A DNA stretch of 64,000 nt, from assembly GCF_003815915.1 (NCBI RefSeq), contig NZ_CP033929.1:1364001-1428000 (forward strand), written 5' to 3'. Source of the stretch: Chryseobacterium indoltheticum. Lineage in GTDB: Bacteria; Bacteroidota; Bacteroidia; Flavobacteriales; Weeksellaceae. A program made the translations under genes and the position numbers. Position 1 is the stretch's first letter; each line of letters starts with the position of its first letter. The notes below the pieces were generated by a model, which searched no databases, was not told the DNA's origin, and saw nothing but the letters and a program-made list of their open reading frames with translations. Shown in pieces: positions 16,538 to 25,356 of the stretch.

Positions 16538-17089
16538 ATGAAGTTATTTTATATGATCCTCGGTGCAACGCCAAAAGGCAGAAATATAGAACAACATGAT
16601 GTTTTCTTTGGGATCGCTGAAAGCCTCAAAGATTTGGTGCCGGATATAAAAGAGTTCTGGAAAGAAGCTGATGGGAAAATTCATCTCGACTGTTATCAGG
16701 AAGTGAAATTTGCTGATGGTTTTGAAGTAAAGATTGTAGAAAAAGGAGAAGAAGTTTCAGAAAATCAACTGTATTTTATCAATTTAGGCGGATATAAGAA
16801 AGGTTATTTTGAAGAATTTCACGAGCAACATTTAATGGTTGGAACTTCAATGGCTGAAATCGTGAAAAAAGCGAAACAAACCGAGTTTTATAAAACAATG
16901 GGATTTGAAGGTGCAGTAAGTCACATCGACGATAAACATGGTGTAGATATTGACGATATTTTCAATGTGAATGATATTCTTCCTGGAAAAATGAAAGAAA
17001 AATATTCGATTGTTTTAATGAAGTCTGATGCTGAAAATCAGGAAAATCCGATGGGATTAGGATATTTGAAAATTGATAAAATTCAATAA
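16538..17089 (+). CDS. DUF1543 domain protein
   Basis: 183 residues. The N-terminus MKLFYMILGATPKGRNIEQH and the following DVFFGIAESL and DGKIHLDCYQEV are those of DUF1543. A second, shorter half contains YFINLGGYKKGYFEEFHEQH. The function of the family is unknown and no catalytic motif is evident. A TATTTTTG element at 16513-16520 probably serves as the -7 box, giving a leader of about 12 nt. Confidence 0.85.
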   Translation: MKLFYMILGATPKGRNIEQHDVFFGIAESLKDLVPDIKEFWKEADGKIHLDCYQEVKFADGFEVKIVEKGEEVSENQLYFINLGGYKKGYFEEFHEQHLMVGTSMAEIVKKAKQTEFYKTMGFEGAVSHIDDKHGVDIDDIFNVNDILPGKMKEKYSIVLMKSDAENQENPMGLGYLKIDKIQ

Positions 17090-17097
17090 ATTTTAAG

Positions 17098-17208
17098 GTC
17101 TTTGCTAAATGAAATCGAAGATTCGACGAAATCTAACGCCTTTGCGAGCTTAGAAGCATAAAGTATTTAAATAAAACCTTTGCGAACTTTGCGTTTAAAA
17201 AAGGTTTC
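17098..17208. repeat. CTTTGCG intergenic repeat element
   Basis: The DUF1543-purK gap contains three CTTTGCG or CTTTGCT units (around 17100, 17149 and 17177) and ACTTTGCGTTT. The arms AAAACCTTT and AAAGGTTT flank the last part. The same words, in inverted order, border the element at 27683-27850. It is non-coding. Confidence 0.5.
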
Positions 17209-17247
17209 AACTAATAATTAAATCTAATAGAAAAAATAAAAGTAAAA

Positions 17248-18357
17248 ATGAAAATAGGAATTTTGGGAGGCGGACAGCTTGGAAGAATGTTTATTCAGGA
17301 AGCGCTGAAGTATGATGATGAATTTTACACTTTAGATCCGGCATCAGATGCGCCTTGTCATAATATTTCGCATTTTACGCAAGGAAGTTTCAATGATTAT
17401 GAAACAGTTTTGAATTTTGGGAAAGATAAAGATGTTGTAACAATCGAAATCGAGCATGTAAATGCAGATGCATTGGCTGAACTTGAAAAACAAGGCGTGA
17501 AAGTGGTGCCTAATGCGCAAATCATTAAAACCATTCAGCAAAAGATTCTTCAAAAGCAATTTTATAAGGCTCATGATATTCCAAGTCCTGATTTTGAAAT
17601 TATGGACGGTAGCTCAGATGAAATAAAAATACCACTTCCTTTTGTACAGAAAATGAATACAGGCGGTTACGACGGAAAAGGAGTTCAGGTTATTCGTACC
17701 AATGAAGACATGAAAAATCTTTGGATACAGGATTCTGTTCTTGAAAAACTGGTTGATATCGACAAAGAACTTTCGGTAATTGTTGCTAAAAACGAAAACG
17801 GAGAAACTCAAATTTTTCCTGTAACGGAAATGGTTGCAGATCCTAAGTTGAATTTGCTTGATTTTAATATTTGTCCGGTTTTTTTGAGTGAAGAAATTGA
17901 AGATCAAATCGATTCAATTACTGAGAAATTCCTGAATGCCGTTAATTCTCCGGGACTTTTTGCGATTGAATTATTTTTAGATAAAGAAGGAAAAGTTTGG
18001 GTCAATGAAACGGCTCCGAGGCTTCACAATTCAGGACATCAAAGTCAGGAAGGAAATGCCAATTCGCAATTCGAACAGATGTATCGCGTGGTAAAAAATC
18101 TTCCTTTAGCTGATACAGATGCCGTTATTTACAGCGGAATGCTGAATTTAGTCGGAGCAGAAGGCTTTTCAGGAAAAGTAATTTATGAAGGAATGGAAGA
18201 CGTTTTAAAACTTCCGGAAACCTACATTCACCTTTACGGAAAAACAGAAACCAAACCCGGAAGAAAAATGGGACACATCAATGTTTTGGCAGAATCCAGA
18301 GAAGAATTGATGGAGAAACTGATACAGGTAAAAGCGATGGTAAGAGTGATTGCTTAA
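17248..18357 (+). CDS. purK: 5-(carboxyamino)imidazole ribonucleotide synthase
   Basis: PurK carboxylates aminoimidazole ribonucleotide with ATP and bicarbonate in purine synthesis; PurE then rearranges the product. The 369-residue ATP-grasp protein has the N-terminal KIGILGGGQLGRM, the ATP-loop region KMNTGGYDGKGVQV, the metal-binding ETAPRLHNSGH and the C-terminal HLYGKTETKPGRKMGH. A strong terminator follows directly. Its usual partner purE lies 3.2 kb downstream, separated by four genes on the other strand. Confidence 0.96.
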   Translation: MKIGILGGGQLGRMFIQEALKYDDEFYTLDPASDAPCHNISHFTQGSFNDYETVLNFGKDKDVVTIEIEHVNADALAELEKQGVKVVPNAQIIKTIQQKILQKQFYKAHDIPSPDFEIMDGSSDEIKIPLPFVQKMNTGGYDGKGVQVIRTNEDMKNLWIQDSVLEKLVDIDKELSVIVAKNENGETQIFPVTEMVADPKLNLLDFNICPVFLSEEIEDQIDSITEKFLNAVNSPGLFAIELFLDKEGKVWVNETAPRLHNSGHQSQEGNANSQFEQMYRVVKNLPLADTDAVIYSGMLNLVGAEGFSGKVIYEGMEDVLKLPETYIHLYGKTETKPGRKMGHINVLAESREELMEKLIQVKAMVRVIA

Positions 18358-18376
18358 CGTTTTGAAATATATTGAG

Positions 18377-18405
18377 AAAGACTGCTTTTGGGCAGTCTTT
18401 TTTTA
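18377..18405 (+). terminator. intrinsic terminator of purK
   Basis: Perfect nine-base-pair stem AAAGACTGC / GCAGTCTTT with a 6-nt loop and a long T-run. Confidence 0.9.
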
Positions 18406-18756
18406 TTTGATTTTTGGCTGATCAATCGTCCATTTTTTCTCTGTTGAATTCCATAATAAATAAGGACCGCCTAAACCGTCATCATAGATCAGTTCGTAAT
18501 TTCCTGTCTCATCTTTGTTGTAAACCGGTTTTTCAGGATTATCTTTTTGTAATCCCAACTTCTCTAATGTTTGCCAATCGTTAACTTCCGGAAGTTTGTA
18601 GCTGTTTTTTCGGTAATTCTCAATATTCTCAACTATTTTATTTCCCGATTTAATATCAGATTTTCTGGTGATTTCAATAGGAAGATTCCAATAAATGGTA
18701 ATTGATAAAATGATTAGAGCGATTACTGATATGGAGATGATGAGTGTTTTTTTCAT
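18403..18756 (-). CDS. small membrane-anchored protein of unknown function
   Basis: 117 residues: one N-terminal helix (TLIISISVIALIILSITIYW) then a soluble domain with NYRKNSYKLPEVNDWQTLEK and GLGGPYLLWNSTEKKWTID. The soluble part recalls small pseudopilin-like or lysozyme-inhibitor-sized periplasmic domains, but I cannot name it. Its start overlaps the stop of the preceding gene by one base, so it is translated together with the two secreted proteins upstream. Confidence 0.65.
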   Translation of the reverse strand: MKKTLIISISVIALIILSITIYWNLPIEITRKSDIKSGNKIVENIENYRKNSYKLPEVNDWQTLEKLGLQKDNPEKPVYNKDETGNYELIYDDGLGGPYLLWNSTEKKWTIDQPKIK

Positions 18757-19571
18757 TATTTAAAATCTTTTGATTTTATAAGGCTGTCTTTTTTATAATT
18801 ATAAATCATATAACCATCTAATGAAGGTGAGTAAACAGAAAACTCTTCAAGTTTGGTAAACGGAGCATATAATTTAAAAGTGCAAATGTCTGTTGCGGAA
18901 ATAAAGGGATTTGTCTTTAAATGACTATGGGTTGACATTGTTACTATACCTCCTTCTGGCATTGAAGTCATTGTAGGTATTAATCTTGAGTGAAACTTTT
19001 TATTCGATATAATATTTCCCTCTTTATCAGTAATGAATAAATAATCATTTCCAAAAGGAATTACATTTGCTTCAGAAGAACCGGTGATAACATAGTTTTT
19101 GTAACTTTCTTCAAATGGAATTGTAATGATATTCAAGTTAAAACCATTAGGAACTCCAACCTCATACTTTGGGTCTGATAATTGTGCAATCACCTTTGAA
19201 CGGATATTTTTTAAATTATTTTCATTTGAATTAAGATTTCTTTGATATAGATTTTCTTTGATAGGTTTTTTAGAATTGTTTGTAAAAGAATATTCTGCAA
19301 TAACCAAATTTCTATCTTTATGTAAAATCACCGTTTTTACAGTATCATTATTTTTATAGGTAAGATATCCACCAAAATTTCCATTTATTTTTTTGTTTTC
19401 TCTTGCAAGATCTGTAGAGTGCCATGATGAATTTTCTAGTGAAAAAAGAAGATTGCCTTCAGCCTTTATGGAGTCTAATTTTTTTTTGATTTCTGCATCT
19501 GTGTATTTTGTATTCTGAGCCAAAAATAATGATGACACTAAAATAAAAGTCAGGGAAATAATTCGTTTCAT
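18756..19571 (-). CDS. secreted protein of unknown function
   Basis: 271 residues with a clear signal peptide ending SSLFLAQN. The mature part is beta-rich, with a KKLDSIKAEGNLLFSLENSS opening and a segment IITIPFEESYKNYVITG near the middle. No recognisable domain. It is the middle gene of a tight minus-strand group of three: the next gene overlaps by one base and the upstream one ends 60 bp away. Confidence 0.65.
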   Translation of the reverse strand: MKRIISLTFILVSSLFLAQNTKYTDAEIKKKLDSIKAEGNLLFSLENSSWHSTDLARENKKINGNFGGYLTYKNNDTVKTVILHKDRNLVIAEYSFTNNSKKPIKENLYQRNLNSNENNLKNIRSKVIAQLSDPKYEVGVPNGFNLNIITIPFEESYKNYVITGSSEANVIPFGNDYLFITDKEGNIISNKKFHSRLIPTMTSMPEGGIVTMSTHSHLKTNPFISATDICTFKLYAPFTKLEEFSVYSPSLDGYMIYNYKKDSLIKSKDFK

Positions 19572-19631
19572 AATTGTTTAAAATTGAGTGTTTATTCAAC
19601 TTAATTTAACTTAAAATATTTAATAAGAAAT

Positions 19632-20492
19632 CTACTTTTCCAATTCTTTGTTAAATCCCAAGGTTATATACTCAATTTCTCTTTGACTAGGCTTTCTATC
19701 TTTAATTTCTTCCCAAATATTTAAAGCGTCTTCAGCTTTATTCACCCCTAACTCATAATTTCCACGCCCCCATTTGTAAAGAGCAATTCCAATTTTTGTA
19801 GAGAAGACGCCAGGTTTTACTTGAACTCCATCATTTTCATGACCTTTTATTTCTGTGAAAAAATCTAATTTTCCACCTTCCGTGGTTTCTTTAATAATTA
19901 TTTTTTTCAACAGAGCTTTATCAGCAAATTTAATTTGATTGGCCTCACCTTTATTAAGTTTCTTTTCACTTATAAGGTTTTTAACTTTGGTTTTAATTTC
20001 TTCTGTACTAATAATGGATAATTTTTTGTTATTAAAAAATAAAATATTACCATCAATCTTTGCTTTTTTGTCAAATTTTTGTTCAATAATCTCATTAGCT
20101 CGATTTTCTGTGATATCTCCTTTTATATCTGTTGAAAATACTTCATTAGATCCTGTTGCAGGGTCAATTATAAAAAAGACCTTCTCAGGTTTTTCTGCCA
20201 ACATTATCATTTTTACAGGAGATAGATTTTTAACGACAAGAAAAAAATCTGATGGAAGTTTGGTTGCGGCTAATTCTATTTCGTCTAAGGATGGTTGTTC
20301 ATTAATAAAAACAGATGAGTTTCTATTACTAATATTATTGGCTAAAGTATAATAGTTGGAATTTAGAACATAATCATCTACTTTCTCCTCAGATAAAGTA
20401 AGAGAATTGAAAACAGGATTTCCATTTTTATCAGTTTGGCTGTATGCATTCAAAGATAAAAGTGAAATAAATAGGGCAATAATTTTATTCAT
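19632..20492 (-). CDS. secreted protein of unknown function
   Basis: 286 residues from the ATG at 20492 (MNKIIALFISLLSLNAYSQ), a typical signal peptide. A longer frame reaches 20585 but would overlap the EamA gene, and its extra residues are poly-basic, not signal-like. The mature part has ELAATKLPSDFFLVVKNLSP and a C-terminal YKWGRGNYELGVNKAEDALNIW stretch that looks like one TPR-type helix pair. Unassigned. It is probably the first gene of the three-gene group. Confidence 0.65.
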   Translation of the reverse strand: MNKIIALFISLLSLNAYSQTDKNGNPVFNSLTLSEEKVDDYVLNSNYYTLANNISNRNSSVFINEQPSLDEIELAATKLPSDFFLVVKNLSPVKMIMLAEKPEKVFFIIDPATGSNEVFSTDIKGDITENRANEIIEQKFDKKAKIDGNILFFNNKKLSIISTEEIKTKVKNLISEKKLNKGEANQIKFADKALLKKIIIKETTEGGKLDFFTEIKGHENDGVQVKPGVFSTKIGIALYKWGRGNYELGVNKAEDALNIWEEIKDRKPSQREIEYITLGFNKELEK

Positions 20493-20514
20493 AAAAGTGA
20501 ATTTTTGTAATTTT

Positions 20515-21429
20515 TTAAGCTTCTTCAGTAATCTTTTTTCTCTTAAAAAGCTCCTTATTATAATTAATGATAAAAACCCCGACAATAATCAAGATCGCTG
20601 CGATGATAAATTTAGCAGAAATCGTTTCATCCAAAATCAGCCAGCTTAAGAATATTGAAATTATCGTGTTGATATACGCTAAAATTGAAACCTGAACCGG
20701 AGAAACTCGTGTTAACGCATAATGAAACGCAAAGAAAGCAGCCACAGAACCGAAAATAGATAAATAAAGCATTGCTGAAATACTTTTTATACTCCAGTTT
20801 TCAAATTGATAGGAGTCTGAAAATAGAAATGCAAAACATATCTGTACTATTCCAGCAAAAAGAAATTGATAAAAAAGATTAAGGGTTATGTTTTTACTCT
20901 GAATATTCAGTTTTTTTGTGAAAATAGTTCCCGATGCCCATCCTAAAATTGCGATAAAAAGAAAGATGACACCTACCAGATAATCAGGATTTGAAAGGTC
21001 ATTCAAGCCATCCCAAAATATAAAAAGAATACCACTGAAGCACATTATTATCCCTACTAAAGCGCGAAAACTAAATTTCTGTAATCCGATCGCCACACTT
21101 CCTAGAAATACAACGATGGGAGAGCAGGCACTCACTAATGAAGCCAGACTGCTGGTGACGGTTTCCTCAGCAACAGTGGTCATTCCATTGGCGATAACAA
21201 GCATTAAGGTTGAAAAAACAATTTGGTAGCCTAGGTTTTTCCAGCCAATCCATTTGAATTCTTTTCTGTAAAAAAGGATCACCATCATTATAATTGCGGC
21301 TAAAAACTGGCGGATTCCTGCTACAAACCACGCAGGAATGGTCTCGACAGCCACACGAATAGATAAAAAAGTAGTTCCCCAAACAACGGCTACAGTGAGG
21401 ATGGCTAAAGTAAGTTTGTAATTTTTCAA
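20515..21429 (-). CDS. EamA/DMT-family transporter
   Basis: About 304 residues and ten transmembrane helices in two EamA repeats. The first contains VVWGTTFLSIRVAVE and the second GWASGTIFTKKL, with the conserved proline/glycine pattern FGSVAAFFAFHYAL in the second half. These proteins export metabolites, amino acids or nucleosides. The best start is TTG 21429: a TATATTTG promoter element on this strand (21458-21451) lies just upstream of it. A longer frame beginning at 21498 would start before that promoter. Confidence 0.85.
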   Translation of the reverse strand: MKNYKLTLAILTVAVVWGTTFLSIRVAVETIPAWFVAGIRQFLAAIIMMVILFYRKEFKWIGWKNLGYQIVFSTLMLVIANGMTTVAEETVTSSLASLVSACSPIVVFLGSVAIGLQKFSFRALVGIIMCFSGILFIFWDGLNDLSNPDYLVGVIFLFIAILGWASGTIFTKKLNIQSKNITLNLFYQFLFAGIVQICFAFLFSDSYQFENWSIKSISAMLYLSIFGSVAAFFAFHYALTRVSPVQVSILAYINTIISIFLSWLILDETISAKFIIAAILIIVGVFIINYNKELFKRKKITEEA

Positions 21430-21578
21430 AATTAAAATGTGATTCGTATGCAAATATAAAAATAATGAGCCGGAAATTCCCGCTCTTTTAATGCTCAAAA
21501 AGTTATTTTTTAGCTTTAACCCGCAGAATAAATAAAATTACAAATGATAGAATTCACATTCAATTTTTTAAAATCCTT

Positions 21579-21586
21579 ATCTTTGA
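21579..21586 (+). promoter_or_regulatory. -7 promoter element of purE
   Basis: TATCTTTG, a perfect match to TAnnTTTG. It lies inside a longer open frame that begins at 21544, so it shows that translation starts at the later ATG 21607. No clear -33 TTG at the right distance. Confidence 0.5.
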
Positions 21587-21606
21587 AATCTAATAAAATT
21601 GAAAAA

Positions 21607-22110
21607 ATGGTAGGAATTATTATGGGAAGTCAGAGTGACTTACCGATTATGGAATTAGCGGCTAATTTTTTGAAAAGTTTAGACATTCCTTACGAACTGA
21701 CCGTGGTTTCGGCTCACAGAACTCCAGAAAGAATGTTTGATTATGCAAAAACTGCAAAAGAAAGAGGGTTGAAGGTCATTATTGCTGGAGCGGGCGGAGC
21801 TGCTCACCTTCCCGGAATGGTTGCAAGCTGTACTACTTTACCGGTAATCGGAGTTCCTATACTTTCCAGCAATTCTATTGATGGCTGGGATTCTGTTTTG
21901 TCTATTTTACAAATGCCGGGCGGAATTCCTGTAGCTACCGTTGCATTAAACGGCGCACTGAATGCCGGGATTTTAGCTGCCAAAATTTTAGGAAGCGGAA
22001 ACGAAGAAATTGCAGAAAAACTACAGGTTTACCAAGATACTTTGAAAGATAAAGTTTTGGGTACCGTGGATGATATTAAAGCAAAGCATCCTAACCAATA
22101 TGATAATTAA
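21607..22110 (+). CDS. purE: 5-(carboxyamino)imidazole ribonucleotide mutase
   Basis: PurE converts N5-carboxy-AIR to carboxy-AIR in purine synthesis. 167 residues from ATG 21607, the normal class I length, with [12 protein letters not shown] at the phosphate-binding N-terminus, [11 protein letters not shown] carrying the catalytic histidine, and [13 protein letters not shown]. An in-frame ATG at 21544 would add 21 residues but lies upstream of the promoter element. purK is at 17248 on the same strand. Confidence 0.96.
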   Translation: MVGIIMGSQSDLPIMELAANFLKSLDIPYELTVVSAHRTPERMFDYAKTAKERGLKVIIAGAGGAAHLPGMVASCTTLPVIGVPILSSNSIDGWDSVLSILQMPGGIPVATVALNGALNAGILAAKILGSGNEEIAEKLQVYQDTLKDKVLGTVDDIKAKHPNQYDN

Positions 22111-22150
22111 GAGTGAATAATGAATTGTCAATTGTGAGTTTTTGATTCCG
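22111..22150. repeat. GTGAATTGTCAATT-type repeat fragment
   Basis: The words GTGAATAATGAATTGTCAAT and TTGTGAGT lie just past purE. They match one arm of the palindromic elements at 48968-49250 and the fragments at 30820-30862 and 44425-44520. Confidence 0.4.
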
Positions 22151-22179
22151 TGAAAATTGATTAATTCTTTTTTATAAAT

Positions 22180-22210
22180 AGAAAAGCCCCACATTTCTGT
22201 GAGGCTTTTC
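22180..22210. terminator. bidirectional terminator between purE and the BspA-like gene
   Basis: AAAAGCCCCACA and TGTGAGGCTTTT form an imperfect stem around a short TTTC loop with T-runs on both strands. Confidence 0.75.
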
Positions 22211-23761
22211 TTATTTTTTGATGAATTTGAAAGATTCTGTTTTTTCTTTTGTAATGATTTGTAAAATGTAAGTTCCAGAAGTAAGGTTTTGAATATTGAT
22301 AAAATCTTCTTTTACTATATCTTTCATCATTATTCTACTACTCAGATCTGTTATGATAAAGTTTGTTGCAGCAGACATATTTTTTAAATAAATAATGTGA
22401 TGTGCAGGATTTGGATAAACAGAAGATTTTAAAGAAACTGTTTCTGAAGTTCCAAGACCTTCTTTTGTTACGCAGGTTCCTAAGGTGTCTCCGAAAATTT
22501 GCCAGCCTTTACTGATTAGTGTATTTCTGTCTGTAATGACATCTGGAGAATAGGAAAGCATAAGCAACGGACCCAACGAAATATTGTTGGCTGTATTGGG
22601 GTTTAGTGCCCATCCTGTAAGAGTGTTGCTGTAATTAATGCAGCTCATTGCCGTTCCGCTAATAGCAAGAGTCGCATTCGTAAGCGAGCTTAAATCCCAG
22701 CTTCCGAGGCTTTGATCAAAACTGTCTGCTCCCACAAATGCACTGTTCATATTTTCAAGTTTATTGGTGTTCCAGGAAACAAGGGGTTGGTTAAAATAAT
22801 CTGCATCATGAAACATACCGGAAATATCTGTTACTTTAGATGTATTCCAGCTGTTAATTGGTTGATTAAAATTACTACTCTGAAACATATTCGACATGTT
22901 TGTAACGTTAGAAGTATTCCAGTTATTTAGAGGTTGGTTAAAAGCCTCACAGCCGGCAAACATATAGCTCATGTTTTTAACATTGGTGGTATTCCAATTA
23001 TTGATATTCTGGTTGAATGCGAATCTTCCCTCAAACATATGGCTGAGGTTTTCTGCGGAAGAGATATTCCAAGAATAAATAGGTGCATTAAATGTATCAG
23101 TAATTAGATCGCCCGATGAGCCACCAAACATTGCCTGAAAATTTTTAATTGTTGACATGTTCCAATTTCCCATTGATGCATGTGCAACGAGATTAGGAAT
23201 TTTATAAAACATATAAGAGACATCTGTAACATTATTAAAATTGGGTAAATCTGTTGCTGTGATTTTTAAGTGTTCACAATTTGCAAATGCACTGTACATT
23301 GATGTCCACTGAATATTTCCCCATTGCTCTACTTCAAGTATTCTTTCAATACTCCCAAGATTTTGGAACATCGGAAATTGGTATGAAGCTGTACTGGGAT
23401 ACATCAATCCAAACTTTATCTGGTTGAAGCTGCCATTGCCATTGCTAACTTTTACTCTGTATTTTACATCATTCGGTAAAGGATTTAAAGCTGTTCCGAA
23501 GTCAATTAAAATCTGAGTAGTAGAAGTTACATTAGGCATTGTACCGTTGTGTTGCGGGTAACCTACTTCTTCCCAACTGATCGTATAATTTTGTCCTACG
23601 CCGGGAAACCATATCTGATTGGCTCCAACCTGGTAGGGTGCTACAACGGTGAAATCCATATTAGGCGCGGTAGGAGGTTTCCAAATGGTAATAAATTCGT
23701 TCTGCGATTGCAGGAAATGAAAAGTGAGTAATAAAATAAATGGTAAAAGTTTTTTAAACAT
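22211..23761 (-). CDS. BspA-like leucine-rich repeat surface protein with T9SS sorting domain
   Basis: 516 residues from ATG 23761 (MFKKLLPFILLLTFHFLQSQ, a signal peptide); a longer frame to 23809 adds only a leader. The middle carries at least five repeats of about 25 residues of the DUF285/BspA type, each of the form FNQPLNNWNTSNVTNMSNMF. The C-terminus is a type A T9SS sorting domain: VYPNPAHHIIYLKN, then ITDLSSRIM and a final basic FKFIKK. It should be exported by the PorU/PorV system encoded at 31-36 kb and anchored on the cell surface; adhesion is the usual guess. It is monocistronic. Confidence 0.92.
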   Translation of the reverse strand: MFKKLLPFILLLTFHFLQSQNEFITIWKPPTAPNMDFTVVAPYQVGANQIWFPGVGQNYTISWEEVGYPQHNGTMPNVTSTTQILIDFGTALNPLPNDVKYRVKVSNGNGSFNQIKFGLMYPSTASYQFPMFQNLGSIERILEVEQWGNIQWTSMYSAFANCEHLKITATDLPNFNNVTDVSYMFYKIPNLVAHASMGNWNMSTIKNFQAMFGGSSGDLITDTFNAPIYSWNISSAENLSHMFEGRFAFNQNINNWNTTNVKNMSYMFAGCEAFNQPLNNWNTSNVTNMSNMFQSSNFNQPINSWNTSKVTDISGMFHDADYFNQPLVSWNTNKLENMNSAFVGADSFDQSLGSWDLSSLTNATLAISGTAMSCINYSNTLTGWALNPNTANNISLGPLLMLSYSPDVITDRNTLISKGWQIFGDTLGTCVTKEGLGTSETVSLKSSVYPNPAHHIIYLKNMSAATNFIITDLSSRIMMKDIVKEDFINIQNLTSGTYILQIITKEKTESFKFIKK

Positions 23762-23791
23762 ATCAGTATTTTGTGAAATAAATATATGTAA

Positions 23792-23822
23792 AATAAAAAA
23801 ACTCACCAAATTTTGGTGAGTG
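23792..23822 (-). terminator. intrinsic terminator of the YiaA-like gene
   Basis: Ten-base-pair perfect stem ACTCACCAAA / TTTGGTGAGT with the T-run on the minus strand, 8 bp after the stop at 23831. Confidence 0.9.
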
Positions 23823-23830
23823 TGAGTTAT

Positions 23831-24223
23831 TTATTCCTGAGTCATATTGTCTCGGGTGTTTTTCTGGACGGCTATTGCACCAAATAAAGCCAGTAAAAAT
23901 GCAAAACCATAAAAACCTTTTTCACTAGGAAGAATGGTCGCATTCCAAAGACCAATTGCCAGTAAAACAATCGATGATAATGTGGCAAACCAGCAAATCC
24001 CGTAATAGATATCGGTTACTTTGATGTTTTCTAATCGGTCACGAACAGCTTTCTGTAGAGAAACTACCGCAAACAAACCGTAAAGCAGTATGGTAAAGTA
24101 ATATCCTTTTTCGTTAAGCTGCATTTCAGCTCTCGCGAGCCCTACGATAAATCCTATCATTCCTGCAGCGAGCGCCACCCAAGATGCGGCTACGAATGCA
24201 TTTGAAACTCCTTGTTTTTTCAT
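23831..24223 (-). CDS. YiaA/YiaB-family inner membrane protein
   Basis: 130 residues and four helices arranged as two similar halves: SWVALAAGMIGFIVGLARAE with NEKGYYFTILLYGLFAVV, then CWFATLSSIVLLAIGLWNAT with SEKGFYGFAFLLALFGAIAV. The repeated [NS]EKGFY(F/G) junction and the trailing QK-x-x-RD are the YiaA/B signature. The function of the family is unknown; it is linked to stress and membrane homeostasis in some species. Single gene with its own terminator. Confidence 0.9.
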   Translation of the reverse strand: MKKQGVSNAFVAASWVALAAGMIGFIVGLARAEMQLNEKGYYFTILLYGLFAVVSLQKAVRDRLENIKVTDIYYGICWFATLSSIVLLAIGLWNATILPSEKGFYGFAFLLALFGAIAVQKNTRDNMTQE

Positions 24224-24365
24224 TACTTGTTATTTTTTTGTTTATTATTCATTCAAATATATTATTTTTTAAGTTAATGCTTACCGTTATTTCATAGGAT
24301 ATTGAAATTTATTGAAATCTGTTGTTAAATACTAGCCCCGATAGGAGAGATATCCTTTTTTTAGG

Positions 24366-24402
24366 AATGGAAAAACCTCATAGATTTTCAGAATCTATGG
24401 GG
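24366..24402. repeat. orphan hairpin in the 24224-24489 gap
   Basis: AAACCTCATAGATT faces AATCTATGGGGTTT around TTTCAG, with one mismatch. It lies beyond the terminator of the neighbouring lipoprotein gene. Nothing else is visible in this gap. Confidence 0.4.
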
Positions 24403-24454
24403 TTTAGCTTGGAGAAAAGATATAACGGATAGCGGGAATTGCTCCTAAAAAAAC

Positions 24455-24481
24455 AAAAACTCTCCAAAAAGGAAAGTTTTG
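24455..24481 (-). terminator. intrinsic terminator of the lipoprotein gene at 24490
   Basis: AAAACTCTCC / GGAAAGTTTT around AAAAA; T-rich on the minus strand. Confidence 0.75.
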
Positions 24482-24489
24482 ATTATTTA

Positions 24490-25302
24490 TTACTGAAGAA
24501 TATATTCGTAATTATATTTTACATAATTGCTTCCGTTTGCTGCTTTTCCGATGACCTGAACAGGTAATTGTGCGCTGTTGTACTGAATTTCGTAGATAAT
24601 GTTTTGATTCTGAACCCAATTTCCTGCGCTGTCTTTAAAGCTGATTCTCTCTGAAGCGTAATTGTTTTTGCTCAACGCATACGCACCTCCCATCATTATT
24701 CTGAAATATTTATTGGTAAAAGTATAAGGATTGAGCTGATTGTCATATAAATATTCATGTTTAGTGGATGAAGGAAAAGTACCTCCGATTTCTGATGTTT
24801 CTACAGTGATATTATCCCCATTATAAGTGTATGAAGAGAGGCTAGGATTGCTACAGTTTGCAGATTGGCATTGAGTGGAAGTAGCCACCTTACCGTTATT
24901 ATAAGTATAAGTGATGGTTCTATTGAAGTCGGGATTGCTGTAGATTGCTTTAGTATTCTGGAGTTCGTTGTTAGAATAAGTATACAGTAAATAATATTCT
25001 AAAGTTCCCGCAGAATTATAGTAATTTATTTTTGAAGGTTTTCCGTTTGTATCATACTCAAAAATTGAAGTTCTTCCTTCAGATCTCATTTTTGATAAAT
25101 CTCCCTGATTATTATATTCTAAAGTTGATACCGTAGTTTGAGGATTTGCGGGATTGTCATAGTAAACCGTTGTCACTTTACTCAACAATATTCTTTGTTG
25201 TATAGGATCAGTGATCAGCTCATATTCATCGGTGCTGTTGCAGCTGTTAAAAAATACTACAGAGCTCATTAAACTCAGGAAAAAATACTTTTTCATTTTC
25301 AA
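24490..25302 (-). CDS. lipoprotein with YD/RHS-like repeats
   Basis: 270 residues; the likely start is this ATG or the in-frame MKKYFF two codons later. The signal peptide ends VVFFNSC (lipobox). The mature part is a run of beta hairpins with YD-like units: TVSTLEYNNQGDLSKM, TSIFEYDTNGKPSKINYYN, YLLYTYSNNELQ, TITYTYNNGKV and HEYLYDNQLNPYTF. Secreted YD-repeat proteins of this length are common in flavobacteria and are of unknown role; it is much too short to be an Rhs toxin shell. Monocistronic. Confidence 0.8.
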   Translation of the reverse strand: MKMKKYFFLSLMSSVVFFNSCNSTDEYELITDPIQQRILLSKVTTVYYDNPANPQTTVSTLEYNNQGDLSKMRSEGRTSIFEYDTNGKPSKINYYNSAGTLEYYLLYTYSNNELQNTKAIYSNPDFNRTITYTYNNGKVATSTQCQSANCSNPSLSSYTYNGDNITVETSEIGGTFPSSTKHEYLYDNQLNPYTFTNKYFRIMMGGAYALSKNNYASERISFKDSAGNWVQNQNIIYEIQYNSAQLPVQVIGKAANGSNYVKYNYEYILQ

Positions 25303-25356
25303 ATTTTAATTTGTCAAAAATAGTAATTCCTAAATGAGTTTTAAAATATTGAAAGA

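Noticed and set aside
21544..21606. Upstream ATG for purE
   Set aside because: The TATCTTTG promoter element lies inside this extension, so it is not transcribed from that promoter.
24490..25302. Rhs or YD-repeat toxin
   Set aside because: Only 270 residues, a lipoprotein signal and no core DPxG or toxin tip; a short secreted YD protein fits better.
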